A stretch of DNA of 64,000 nt. Source: Aralia elata. Taxonomy: Eukaryota; Streptophyta; Magnoliopsida; Apiales; Araliaceae. The notes below the pieces were generated by a model that worked only from the letters and a program-made list of their open reading frames with translations, had not been told where the DNA came from and made no database searches. Positions 10,094-22,128 of this stretch are shown one piece after another. The DNA is taken from positions 96,188,720-96,252,719 of the forward strand of contig CM068384.1 in the NCBI GenBank assembly GCA_034770075.1. The letters are read 5' to 3'. Within the stretch, counting starts at the first letter, position 1, and each line of letters begins with the position of its first letter. The translations under genes and the position numbers were made by a program.

Positions 10094-12797
10094 TTAATCT
10101 TCTGCATCTTCTGCATCCTCCTCTGGCTTCTGCTCCCCCTTATTGCTTGCAGCTGTTTCTTCATCTTCTTCTTCTTCAAGCTCCCCCTCAGTTGTTGGTG
10201 CTTCTTTGTTGTTCTTCTTCAGCTCTTTTCTTTTCATACTAGCTCTACCAGCTTTTATCCTCTTTTTATGCATCTTCTACATCTGCTTCATCTTTTTCTT
10301 CATCTTTTTCTCTCCCTTTTTGTCATCAATCATTTGGGAGAGATATTGAACATGCGTAATGAGCATGTCAACTAAGTAGGAGGTATTACCAACTTCTATT
10401 TTCACCTCATGCTGGCCAAGTTCCATTTGCTGAGCGAGGGACTGGCTAAGGTTCTATACTTTAGCTGACAGAGTCTGAATAGAATGCTCATTCTATTGGT
10501 GGAGTTTTAGAGGTTCAGTTTCCTGCTACTCAATTGACTTGAGATATATCTGATCGTGTTGATGAAGCTTTAAGGACATGTTTGTGAATGAGGCTTGCAA
10601 CTTCTTGTAGAATTCATTGTCTTCTCCTCCAGCCATCTTCTTTGCTGCTTTTGTAACTGAAAAAATGTTTCTAAGCAATTCTTCGGAGTTTTTCAACAAC
10701 TCTTGATCAAGCAAAACATCTTCAAGGATTGGTGTAGTTGATTTGGATTTATCACTCTTGTAAATGTTTTCAAGAGCGGTGACAATATTAAATAACTCTT
10801 TGTTGGAGGAGGAAGGGATATCAGAAGGTATTTGAGTGGAAGTATCAGGGTGTTCCACAACTATTGATTCTACGAACTAGTGTGCTGATTTGCCTTTATC
10901 ACTATTTTCCAACATATAGTATGAAATGTATATACCTTTAGCATGGCGGTAGACTTTGAAATGTTGAGTGTCCTTGATCAGCATCTTTGGATAGGATTGA
11001 ACTCTTGGGAAGTTCTGAGAAATTAGCTTCAGATTTGGAAATTTTGAGTAACACCAGCTGATGAAGCTTGTATCTCCAAATTCAATGGCCTTCAACTAGG
11101 GCATCCATGGGTAAAACCATTTCAGTTGTTCACTGTCAGGATCATATAGAACTCTAGTGCGATCAAGCTCAATGTCTTAAAAATTGTTAAGAAGATCTTC
11201 TATGGTCATTAATACTACTTTCATTTGACCGTTGCCATAATCTATCCATCTTGTTGGCAACACAGCTCCTGGTTTGTCACAGGCCTCCAGCACAATCCTC
11301 CTTCACATTCTTGTGGTTGCTGGCCTGAAGTTGCTTTCTAAGGTACTGTTCTCATAATCCTGTTGTACTTCATCATTATTCATTGTTTCTTTCCCTTTAT
11401 CAGATTCTGTGATACTCATGTTCTTTGAACTTTCTTCCGTCATAGTTATTTCCTTTGAATCCTTTCCTTTATCAGTGTCAGCTTCTTCGGTACTCTTTCC
11501 TATTGAATTTTCTTCCTCCATAATTGCTCCTTTTGATTTTTTAACTGACTCACCAGTTGACTGATCTTAATAGCTTGCTTCCATGTCATCATCTTTTGTT
11601 GATTTATTGAGATTCTTTTCAATAGACATAGCTATATCCTCACTTTCTGATTTAGACTTACTTGTGGTCACATCCTTTTCAGCAGATTCATCACTAAATG
11701 CCTCATTTTTACTTATCTCTGCAGCTTCAGCTTTATCACTCTCATCATCATTTCCAAGGTCAACTGTCACTGGTGGAATCTCTTCTTTACTTCTTTGACT
11801 TGAGGGTTCCATCATTTGTTTCAGTCTTGCACTATGTCTCCTTTTTGAGGTTTTGACCATAGGTGCCTTGGATGTTTCTTCTCTTCCTTAGATTCATCTT
11901 TCGAGGAAGAGGAACTCTTCACTGGGGCTGCCTCAACTTTTACCTTCCTTTTGAGTGATTTTGAGGAAATGGGCTCAGGGGATGAAGAGTCTTCAGATTG
12001 TGATGATTCCTCCTTCAACATACTAGCTTTCCTCTTCCTTTTGCTTGCCTTTGAAGTCCCTTTGCTGCTGCTACCAGATATTCTCAACTTCTTGTTTTTC
12101 ATGGGGTTCTTCTTTCAATTGTCAAACAATTTGGGTGACATGATTTTGTGGACATTTAGGGTTTCTCCCTCATCATCCCCAATTTTGCATTTCAGCTTTG
12201 TCTTCAGTGGGATGCTCAAGAACCTTCCATAGTAAACCTTCAAGACAGGTTTATCTGATGCCTTCACTTTCCTGACTTCTTTGGTTAACCAATCAGACAA
12301 CATAGCTCTAAAGTTTATCTTCCTCTTCATAACAATGGCAGTCATAATCTTCAGTTGCAGATCACTCACAGTATTATGGGCGGTATCTTTACACAGAATG
12401 CATTTGCGCACAATCTCAGCTAGGAATTCGAACTTCTCAGGAAATTCCTTTTTCTTCATTCCTTTCAGGTGGGGATTCTTTATATAGCCCATCAATTTCT
12501 TGCCTTCATCAGAGTCAATTTTTTCTAGGGATGATAAACCTTGGTTGGTAAATCCCAGACATTGATTGATTTCTGCAGCATTTATCTTCAGTTTCATTCC
12601 ACGAACTTTAGTAGTCAGAACATCACCATTGATTACTGCATTCAAGTAGAATTCCTTGATAAGATTAGAGTAGATGTTGGTGTTTGATCCTAAGCATTCT
12701 GAGAATCCTGCTTGCTCCACACTTTTGAGGATATCTTTGAATTTCTCATCTGATTCTCCAAATTTGTCGAAACCAAGTTGGATATTTGATACGACTT
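10094..12797 (-). pseudogene. Element A internal protein, putative plant transposon protein domain, broken
   Basis: Minus-strand pieces at 12115-12797, 11821-12102, 11567-11860, 11303-11521, 10877-11095 and 10526-10858, plus an acidic tail ending at a stop near 10095, form one decayed protein of about 800-900 residues. The N-terminal 200 residues contain the F-Y-x-N-A ... K-V-R-G-M-K-L-K-I-N-A-A-E-I-N-Q-C-L-G-F pattern of the putative plant transposon protein domain that is common in plant LTR derivatives. A long Ser/Lys/Glu-rich low-complexity region follows, then an amphipathic, probably coiled-coil stretch and a Glu-rich end. No ATG opens the first piece after the TAA near 12796, and several frameshifts and stops separate the rest. 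No polymerase motifs are present. Its role may be Gag-like, but that is inference. Confidence 0.55.
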
Positions 12798-12982
12798 AAC
12801 AGTTTTCCATAATAAGGATTGAAGAATACTTGACAGTTGATAGAGATTTGAAGCAATAAAGGTTTTGAGGCTTTTGGAGGATGTTGGTTTTGGTTTGCTG
12901 AAGATTTGATGATTATAGGGTTTTGAGAGATCAGCACAGCTTTATTAGAAGAACGATATTGATAACTGATAGGAAAGAGCAA

Positions 12983-15900
12983 CCGTCAGTATTTGAATTT
13001 TGACTTATATTTGTTCCCTCTTTTTGTCAAGTACATGTGTGAGAGACCCATTTACTGAACGTGGACAACTCTGTTAAAACTTCCATAACTGCTACACATC
13101 AGTTACTCTGGCCTAAGGGCGTGGCCATGTCCTTTTGACTATTGACTTTGCTCATTCGTAGAGTGCCTACATGTCTTTGATCTTTACTCTACGATCATGT
13201 CTTCCTTGAGAATAGAGCTTGTCATACCTACTGCTGCTCAGATGCTGACTTGCGCTTAACTTATTGAGTGCAGACTTTGATAAGAGAGTCTCCATTTAGG
13301 CTTGTAGTGGCTTCCTTCTAGAATGAGTAATCTTTGAAGGAACCTTGTTTTCTCTTGACATCCGATATGACAATTTTCGTGTATTTGACCCTATAGTAGA
13401 GCTGAATCGCTTGCCTGGTGAAGACTTTTCTTTAGGACTAGCTTCTTTCTCTTCTAGAGAGTCTCATGATCAACTTTCTTTTAAGGAATCAGCCTTTCTC
13501 TTTTGTTTCTTTTACATTTTAAGCTTTGGAGAAATGTTGGTGATGCATTCTCATTTAGTCTTTCGTCAGGACTAAGGAAGCTCAGAAAGGGTAGGCCTCT
13601 AGGTTTAAAAACTTAGGGCTTGGTTTGTCTCTGAGGCACTTATCTAAAGAAGGACTCTTTAGATATGGTGTATAAAATGTCATCACAGTACTCTTTGGGT
13701 TTGGTTAAATATGAAGTATGGGAGTAATGTTTAGTAGGTTGTGATCGTAGAGTCAACAAACTCTACGATCATGATGTCAATCATAATATCTCTACGACTT
13801 TGAATAGTGTGGCTGACCGGGTTTGACAGTCGTAGAGTTTAAGAATTCTATGATGAGGATTCATTTGGTTCATCAGCCGTAGAGTTTTAGGACTCTGAGT
13901 CTAGGACAGGGTTATGTATGATGAAGTGTCACCTTAAGGACTAAAGGAGCTTCATTTTGCTTGAGTCATGAAATGGTTGAGATATATAGGCAAAGACTTG
14001 ACTTGTTCCTTAACATGCTGGAGAACTTTTGACCTAGCATGCTCACATACCATCTTTTAGGCTCAAAACACTTTCTTCTACACCAAAGGTTGTGGCATTG
14101 TGGCTCTTCTCATTTTTTCCACCTTGTAGCTTTGCACTCTTCATCTCTTCACTTTCTTTGGCTGAGCTTTGCTAAGTTTATCAGATGGTTGCTACCCCAT
14201 AATTGATACTTACATCTTAGATGAATGTCCATCTTTCTTCATCTGATCGTAGAGCATTCTCTTTAGCATTGGTTACTCTATGATCCTTTTCTCAGTACTG
14301 CTACTGTAGAGTTGACGAAGTCTTGGATCTATGGTTACTCTATGATCCTTCCATTTACACTACGATCGTAGAGTTGATGAAGACCTGGTTTTTGTACTGC
14401 TTCTTGAGGAGCTTTATTATGTTGTATGGAGCTCCAACTTCTGAGAGGGATTTACTGGATAATCATGCCTTTGTCGTTTGCCAGAAGTTTGTTGATGAGG
14501 ATCACCCTTTTTCAGCCTTCTTCCTTGAATGTGCTTGAGTGAGGATAGAGCAATCGTGATACCTGCAGGTTAAATATTTCTAACTTGGTACCCAATATTC
14601 TTCGGGTCCTGCGGGGTTAGATCTTTTGAAAGCTCAAGTCTTTTCCAGACTATGGTTTCACAATTTTGCATTATGCAGTTTATATGAGATGATAGTTAAA
14701 CATGTTGCATGACAGTGTATGTGAGAGAGAAAACATGATAAAAACATATGTGGGTTCTCAAGCCTTCTCCTTAGATGAGTCATTGCATGTTTCTTGTTCT
14801 AAGTGTTTGAACCTTAGTGGAGTGGTGGTCAGTACTGTGAGTTGTGCCTAGATCAGTGTACAACTGCATATATGGCAACACTCTACGACTTTATTAAAGA
14901 CTTAGATCATGAAGTAATGCACTACTCATCAAATAAGGTGTGAGGACAAAGGTAGGATGTAAATAGCTCATTAAGCACAGTCACCTATTAACCAATAGAG
15001 TTTAAATAGCTTAAGGTGATATTACAGATTACAATTCCTGAACACTTGGTTTTCCACATCTAAGAACAAACTCTCAATAGCAAGACAAATAATTATGATT
15101 CTTAATCAGTACACACAACAGCCATAGCAAAACAGTTCAAGCACATTATTACTCATTCAGCAACAAGATAGAAAAAGACTCTATTTATAAAGACTTCAGA
15201 TATTCATCTCAAGAGTTTTATTTTCAGCCTCAAGTATGGATATACAATAAAGTGATAGTTAAACCATTATTCTCACTTTCTTTCTTTTTCCTTTTGAGGT
15301 GGAAGATGATTTCTTGATATGCTACTGAAGTATGAAGACATGCAGCTATACAATATATATTAACAGTTAAAGATATTTATATTTTAGGGAGACAGATATA
15401 GATACCCCACTAATGTTAAATTCTTGACAATCAGTGGTGCTGCAAGTAATGATGCATTTCCTTATTAGTTGAAATTCCTCAGGCCATTGCTGGTCTCATT
15501 ATTTGTTCCTTTATTGTGTTACATTGACTGATATATTGAGCACATCTTTGAATTCTGCACTTGCTTAGTTATGACATCTCATGATCATTTATATGCTTGA
15601 ATGAACCTCTGAGTTCAGATCTTGTAGAGTGGGAACATGTCATAAGTGTTGAGAAGCTCATGGAGTCGTCGTTGTAAGTGCATTGATAATAGCGCATTAT
15701 CCTTTAGATAACTTCTTGATCATCCTTCGTAGGACTTCACAATATCTTGGGTGGAGATGCAGATTCCCTTTTTAATAGAGAATATCTTCGTTCTTGCTGC
15801 ATCTGACTATTTCCTCCTTATGAGATGATCAGTATGCTCAATGACATCAGCATGCCTGGTGATGATGATTTTTCCATTTAAGCCCATGGAATAGCCTGGA

Positions 15901-16044
15901 CAGCTTAGGACAAATTTTCCTGCATATACAATTTTCAACTTATTAGCTCATTATTTTGTCAACCAATACCTAGACTTAGAACTGAACTAAACTTAAGTCA
16001 TGGATCTACTCAAAGCGTTAGCTTTATCATATTCATGAGAACCT
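12983..16044 (-). other. Element A 5' leader, non-coding
   Basis: This is the transcribed leader between the primer-binding site and the broken frame. No gene is seen. It carries about ten more CTCTACGATC/GATCGTAGAG words (13153, 13183, 13742-13771, 13787, 13830, 13870, 14246, 14274, 14308, 14336, 14365, 14879). One pair, at 13742-13771, is a perfect 12 bp stem with a 6 base loop. Confidence 0.55.
13742..13771. repeat. Perfect 12 bp inverted repeat of the GATCGTAGAGT word
   Basis: TGATCGTAGAGT (13742-13753), loop CAACAA, then its exact complement at 13760-13771. It is the most complete hairpin formed by the dispersed word. Confidence 0.85.
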
Positions 16045-16056
16045 GTTGTGATACCA
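16045..16056 (-). promoter_or_regulatory. Primer-binding site of element A
   Basis: On the minus strand, two bases after the 5' LTR, TGGTATCACAAC matches the first eight bases of the complement of the initiator tRNA-Met 3' end (TGGTATCAGAGC) and then diverges. Confidence 0.6.
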
Positions 16057-16058
16057 AT

Positions 16059-19000
16059 TATTGGTTCCCGGGGACACAATGTGGATCTAGAATGAGGGAT
16101 TGAATAGATCCTTTAAAACGTTTTTCATTTATTAACGAAAGTAAATAGTTATGAAATAGAGAATCAGTTCATGCACAGCGGAATAAACATTAATAACCCC
16201 TTCATAGATTCAAACATAATCTCAGTTCAATTTACAAATCTATGGTATGGTTGATAATAGATATAGCAATTCATTGAGCATAAGGTAAATAACAGAAAGT
16301 AAATAACACAGGAGATTTTAAGTGGTTCGGAGACTAAATAACTCCTACTCCACTCTTCTACTTCAACAAGTAGGAATCCACTAATTGTTTTAGTCACAAA
16401 GATAAGGACTCTACGCCCTCCTCAAGTCCAGCAGACAAGAGTTGTTTTTAGCCACTAAGGCAAGGATCCTATGACCCTCCTCAAGTCCCGCAGACACGGA
16501 TCCTCTGACCCCTCTTGTGTCCCACAGATGTGAGTTATTTTTAGTCCCTCGGACAAGGATCCAATGACCCTCTTCAAGTCCAGCAGACTTGGGAAACCAA
16601 TTCATAAAGAACTCTTCAAGGCCAACGACCTTGGAATCCTGTAGACTAAAGCCAGCAACCTTAGAATCTCTTGTACCCTTTGGTACTCAGCAAGTCCAGC
16701 AGACTTGATTTGTTTAGTCACTTAAGACAAGGACGCTCTGCCCTCTTTGGTGTGTTAATTGTTTGTTGGGTTGTACTGCCAAGATGAACTTTGAACTCCT
16801 TCATCTTTAGATCCTTGGTAGCTCTTTATGATCTTCTTCTAGATACTACTGATGATGGTCGTTGAAGCCCTTCCTTCCTCTGGTACATAGCAGATGCAGA
16901 TGATCACTTCTGTTGAACACTGGTTGACTTGTCCAAATCAGTCTTTTATCTATTCAGCATGTAGTGTTCCTTGCTTGATCATAGAGTTATCCATTCTGGA
17001 TCTGGTTACTCTAGATCTTAGCTTCTTGGCCATTCGACTCTTAGCTCATATGTCAGCCTTTTGGCATTCCTCTCATGTTACAGTAAAGCTTCTAGCTGAT
17101 TGTACAGTTTGTGTTCTTTCTCTCTTACTTACTGCATACCAACGCACACTTACATTCGAGTGTGTTTTTCTCTTTTATAGTTCTCCATTTTCTTCCCATT
17201 GGAAGCTTGTCGTTGATATCTTCCCGTTGTAATTATTTTCATTAGAGACTAACTTTCTGCAGACTTGTTTATTGTACCACTGAGTATTTTACTTTCCTAA
17301 GTCTGCTAGTGATAGCTGAGTTAACATCTATTAGCTGGTACCAAGATAGTGGAGTCACATGCGCTGCTTGTTGACTACTGCAGATATGGCTGTTTGAGCT
17401 CCACTCAAATTGGTTACTTATTATACTCCTTTATCTACTCAGTCGTTTATCTTGGGACAGAAACCCTAAGTGCTCTAATATTTTTAATCCAGCAGGCACT
17501 TACTTACTCTACGATTGTCTGGGATGCAGCCTGTTACTTCTGATCGTAGAGTTAACTAGTTTGCTTCAGACTGAAGACTTTTACCTTTGGTCGTAGAGTT
17601 AACTATTAAATTTAGTTTTAACCTTGTGCTGCCTTGCAATTCGTAAAGAGGCTGACTGTACTTGCATTGCGTTTTTGTTATGCTTCTCACTATGCTGTAG
17701 TTTGTGTTCTCTTATGCTCTATGATCTCCATTTGGCTTTTCGTTCTCAGAGCATAGCATTATGATCTTCGTTTAACCATTGCTGCAGTGTGTTATCATAG
17801 AGGACTGCTCTATGTTCTTTAGGTGTTAGCTCTACTGCTGTGTCATAGAGGACTGCTCTATGATGTTCTGTTGTTGTGGCATCTTTGATGTAGAGGACTG
17901 CTCTATTTAATCTTCAGACATTCTTCCTTACGTCATAGAGTACTGCTCTATGATCTTCTTGTTTTGCTTTGTTGAGACTGCTAGAGTGCTTCTGTTATCT
18001 TAGACTCAACTCTACGATCACTTGATCTTGTTGTAACTTTCCTACTCTATGACCTTTGTCTTTGATGCAGGTCTAGAGCCTTGATGGATCGTAGAGTGAT
18101 TACTTGACCTTGTCCGTTGATCTCTGTTATGGTTTGATGCTTTGGTTATGCTCAGAGATCTTGTTATATCTGATAGCTCTTGCTCAGCTTGCTTGGTAGT
18201 CTTGAAGATTGCCGCTTTATCTTTGAGTGCTTCAGCACCGACTACTCTACGTTGTTGCTTGATTGCAGACTGTTCATAGGAGTCGTAGAGTGGCTGACTT
18301 GGACTGACTCTACGAACCCATGTTAGCACAATGATCTCCTCTTTGCATTGCATACTCTACGATCATGAGTAAGCTCCTTGTTCTGCCAAGCCACTCTCTA
18401 CTATTACCTTGCAAGCCCTGCGTTGACATGCGCAACTCTACGATGCCCAATGAGTGCTGCCGAGTGAGCTCTATGATATGTCGAACCTGTTACTGTGCTT
18501 GCCTGGGAGATTCTACGATCTTGGAATTTAGCACTTCAATGTCGAGGCAACTCTACGTCCTGTCGAGAGTGCTTTACTTTCTGCCGAGAGAGTTCTACGT
18601 CCTACCGAGAGTGCTCTACGTTCGGCCGGGGAAACTTTATATTCTGCCGAGAGAGCTCTACGTCCTGCCGAGTTAGTCTACGTTTTCTTGGCAAACTCTG
18701 TGATGGCATACTTGGCTCTGCGATGTTGACTGACTGTTCTACGATCCTTCACTTAGTCAATACAGTGTTCTACGTTCAGTTTGTCCCTTGTTTGTACATA
18801 TATCATTACAACACATAAGATCAACCTAACAAGTTTGATCTTTTTCTATTCTAAGTCCTTGTACATCAAATTCATTTAAGGACTTTACAAAGCCTAATCT
18901 TACAAACATGCTTTGATCAGATGGATATTCATTCAGCTCTGATCAACCTAACATATTTGATCTTCAAAGTCCCTGTACATCATATTTAAGGACTTTACAA

Positions 19001-19253
19001 AACCTAATATTATAAACATGCTTTGATCAGATATCTTCATTCAGCTCAGATCAACCTAACATATTTGATCTTCTAAGTCCTTTTACATCATATTCATTTA
19101 AGGACTTTACAAGGCTTTAATAGTATGAATGTTCTTCTTATCATTTTGTCATCAATCAAATCACATATAATAAATAAAGGTAATCACATGTAGATCTTAT
19201 AACATTCTCCCCCTATGATAATGAGCTTATTGATCGCATGCTGATTCCCAATA
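16059..19253 (-). repeat. Element A 5' LTR
   Basis: This is the copy of 6576-9767 at an offset of about 9485 bp. Its ends are TATTGG and CCAATA instead of TGTTGG and CCAACA, so one transition has hit each terminal dinucleotide. The segment around 18486-18900 differs from 9001-9415 at only about five positions, much closer than the rest of the LTR pair. Confidence 0.85.
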
Positions 19254-19258
19254 TTATT
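19254..19258. other. Target-site duplication of element A (right)
   Basis: TTATT follows the LTR end CCAATA and matches 6571-6575. Confidence 0.85.
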
Positions 19259-20589
19259 GATTTATTCTAATTATCAAAACTAAGCTATTGAGAATGTCTT
19301 TAGCCTGGGTGCAAAGACAAAATGATTATTGAGTGTCTTTAGCCTGTGTGGCAAAGACACATGGTGAAAGTTCTCTTTGGCCCGAATGTAAAGAGGAATT
19401 GTTGATTGGCATGATTATTACTAGAAACTGTGAATTGGTATAATCATGACTTTTAGTGTTACATGCACAGACACATGGTGAAAGTTCTCTTTGACCTGGG
19501 TGCAAAGAGGAATTGTTGATTGGTATCATTATGACCAGGAACTGTTGATTGGTGTCACGGTGATAAAATATGATGGTGCATTTTTCAATTGGAAAAGATT
19601 GTAGAGATTATGATCTATTTGACTCTTCTAATGGATTTCTCATTCCGCTACAGTTATTTGTTGAAAACTTATATCATCTACCATATGTTCTAAATATCTG
19701 ATTTATCACTGTTGAAGGCTAATGATAACTTATTTATCTTAGTCATGATATTCTTTACAAGGCTATTTATGTTCACCCTTTTATTTCATAATTCCTTTTA
19801 GAAAATAAGAATGTAGCTGGGTCTAGCGGGGAGAGCGGGAGAATGGAGTGATGGTCTGAGTTAGTAGCTGTAGTAGTTCCCAGTATATTGTAAAATACTG
19901 TGACAATTTGTACTGAGAACTTAAAAGTGTGTGTGTTGTCATATTTTGCACGACATTATAATAGTTGTAAGTAGAAAAATTTATGGATATTCTTTGTCGA
20001 CGTCGAAAAATTTTCCTAATTTGTCATGTTTCTACCCTTTTTAAAGATTTTGATTTATTATTTCGCTTACAGGTGAGTTTTAGGAAAAAGCCGACATAAA
20101 TCTAAAGTCGTCTTACTAATCCAACGCGATTTGATTTTAAAAGATCTTTGTCGTTTAGTTTAGAAATCATTTTTAGTGATAAACGAAAAATTAAGTATCA
20201 AAATAGGGTCGGGGGGATCCGCGGGCATGAAAGCCATCTCAATAGCCCCGAATACCTGCAATCGTAATTTTCACTATCACGGGGCCTTAAATTCGGTTTT
20301 CATGGGATGGAACCCTCGATACCGTTTTAAGGCCCAAATTTATATTTATAATGATCGGATAATAACTTTACAATCAAAATAATGTCCATCGTGGGAATCA
20401 TGTCAAGATCTATTTCAAGGATCCCAACTCCAATATTCCTAGGCTCACATCGTGATAAATTGAAATGTAAGCAAAACGAGATCTAAAAGCGGGTTTCCGT
20501 AACCCTATCTTTTAGATTGCAATATCGAAACCAACATTTCGAGGGACTATGTGTATTAACAAGATTTATGGAAAGGGACTTAGAATCTA

Positions 20590-21310
20590 TAGTATAAATT
20601 TGTAGATCTAAGATGTCTCAAAATCGTACAATGCTATAATCGGGATTAAAACGAAAGCATATAAAAATTATATCCTAAAACCACTATCAGGTGATTCAAT
20701 TGTTAGAATCCCTAGCGCGATTAGTTAAGACTCCCTCCCCTCTAGATATAGATCTAGGGTTTTACGGAGTATTCAAAATTGATTGAAAACATTGAAAATG
20801 ACTAGATCTAACCTAGATCCGAGCCAATCTAACATAAAGATTCAAGCTTTGAAGATTTAGAACTGGTTAAGGGCTAGATCTAGGGTGGATCTAGTGAAAA
20901 GATTTGATCTTTAACTATATACAAGCAAAATAATCGGTAAAATGGATAGATCTATAGATAAATAACCAATATATGTATAAAGATTGAAATTTTAAATAGA
21001 TCTAAACACAATAATATATATAATAGGCAAAATCTATACTAGATCTAATAGATCTATATTAAAACTATATAAAAATTGAATCTTTCGCCAAAATAAACGA
21101 TATATTTATTAGATCTACATTGAATCTACATAAAATCGGATATTTCGCCACAAAACGCAAATCTATGCTAGATCCACTAGATTTACACTAAATATACATA
21201 AAGATTGAGTCTTTCACCTTAAGAATGGTGAAATCCTCCTTGAGCTTGGATCTAGATGGCTTGTATCTAATTTGGTGAGATTTGATGAGAATAGCTAGAT
21301 CTAAATGGGT
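20590..21310. repeat. TAGATCTA palindromic word cluster in LTR E
   Basis: The palindrome TAGATCTA, or a one-base variant such as TAGATCCA, occurs about a dozen times (near 20611, 20745, 20805, 20876, 20946, 20997, 21043, 21109, 21171, 21249 and 21295) at irregular spacing. This is far above chance for an 8-mer in 700 bp. No coding frame is present. Confidence 0.6.
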
Positions 21311-22098
21311 ATTAGAGAGGTTTTTGGGTGTTTCTCTCATGAAGCTACACACACACTCTATCTCTCTCTCTTTAACCAAGCTATTCCCTTCCAAAAATGA
21401 GTTGATTTTGGCCATTTATAGGTCTCTCTAGGCAGCCGCAGGTGCACGGCTGGCCTAGGGTGGGCTCCACTTGCTCGGTTCTCTTGTCGTAGAGTTTGTT
21501 TTTCATGTTGTGCACTGGAACATCCGTAACTTTTAATCCGGGAAAAGTTAGGAGACGTGTCATACCATTCCGGAAAGCTCTTTCCGATAGTTTCGTAATG
21601 ATATATTATTCGTTCAATTCTTAGTTTTGGAAGGCAGAGAAAAAAAGGGAAAAATCATCCCTGGGTAGATCCCGGCTAGTCGTTTGCTTTGCTTTGTACT
21701 GAAACGATCATAACTTTCAATCCGAGGATAGTTGGGAGACGAGTCATACCATTTCGAAAAGCTCTTTCCGAGGGCCACACAATGACATAGGGTTTGGCCA
21801 ATTTCAAATCCGAAAAGATAAATTGAAATACAAAAATAAATCTTCCCGTCAATGCCAGTTGATCAACCATCATGCCTTAAGTAGCTTGTCACTCCGCAGT
21901 CGTTGAGATGGCTTGATGCATGTTGATTTGAGTCCTGAAATCCTCTGTTCGGATGTCTCGTCCTCTAGATGAAATGACTCTTTTGCCCTCCTGCTAGGGT
22001 TAGAAGATATATGCAAAATTTCGGGTGTCTACATTGTTTGTATTTTTGGCGACTCAAATTGGGTGGTGTAGACCCAAATTTAGGGGCGTCACAAAAGA

Positions 22099-22128
22099 AG
22101 AGAAGATAACGATGATGGTGGCTATGAT
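22099..22128 (+). pseudogene. Element H internal fragment between two insertions
   Basis: This 30 bp remnant of element H lies between the right TSD of LTR E (22094-22098, AAAGA) and the start of solo LTR D. Its last five bases, ATGAT, are the left TSD of D. It continues the GATGAT-rich acidic stretch. Confidence 0.55.

Larger units (their letters stand above)
6576..19253 (-). mobile_element. Element A: complete non-autonomous LTR retrotransposon (12.7 kb)
   Basis: Two direct repeats of about 3.19 kb (6576-9767 and 16059-19253) flank a 6.29 kb body, with a 5 bp TTATT duplication outside. On the minus strand a primer-binding site (TGGTATCACAAC, 16056-16045) follows the right-hand LTR, and a purine tract (AAATAGGGGGAGATTG) precedes the left-hand one. 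The element is therefore transcribed leftward, with 16059-19253 as the 5' LTR. The body has no reverse transcriptase, integrase or protease. It holds one broken open frame with a plant-transposon-protein domain. This is the structure of a large retrotransposon derivative (LARD) mobilised in trans. LTRs and body are full of CTCTACGATC words in both orientations. The LTRs differ by roughly 5-8 percent in stretches I compared by eye, so the insertion is not recent. Confidence 0.85.
4986..22093 (+). mobile_element. Solo LTR E (about 4.4 kb), interrupted by element A
   Basis: It begins TGTAAGACCC at 4986, ends GGGGCGTCACA at 22093, and is flanked by the 5 bp TSD AAAGA at 4981-4985 and 22094-22098. 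Element A plus one TSD copy (6576-19258) is a later insertion. Without it the LTR is about 4425 bp, which is very long. Its first 2.4 kb is a diverged relative of the LTRs of gypsy element B (51286-53677 and 55862-58290): same start, the GTGGGCCCCACAATGAC block, the AAAGTTCTCTTTGGCCC repeats and the TTCATTCCGCT-type end block. No internal region or second LTR is present, so it is a solo LTR. The right half carries repeated TAGATCTA words. Confidence 0.75.

Noticed and set aside
10143..10349. Ser-rich frame on the plus strand
   Set aside because: It is the antisense shadow of the Glu/Lys-rich tail of the broken element A protein.
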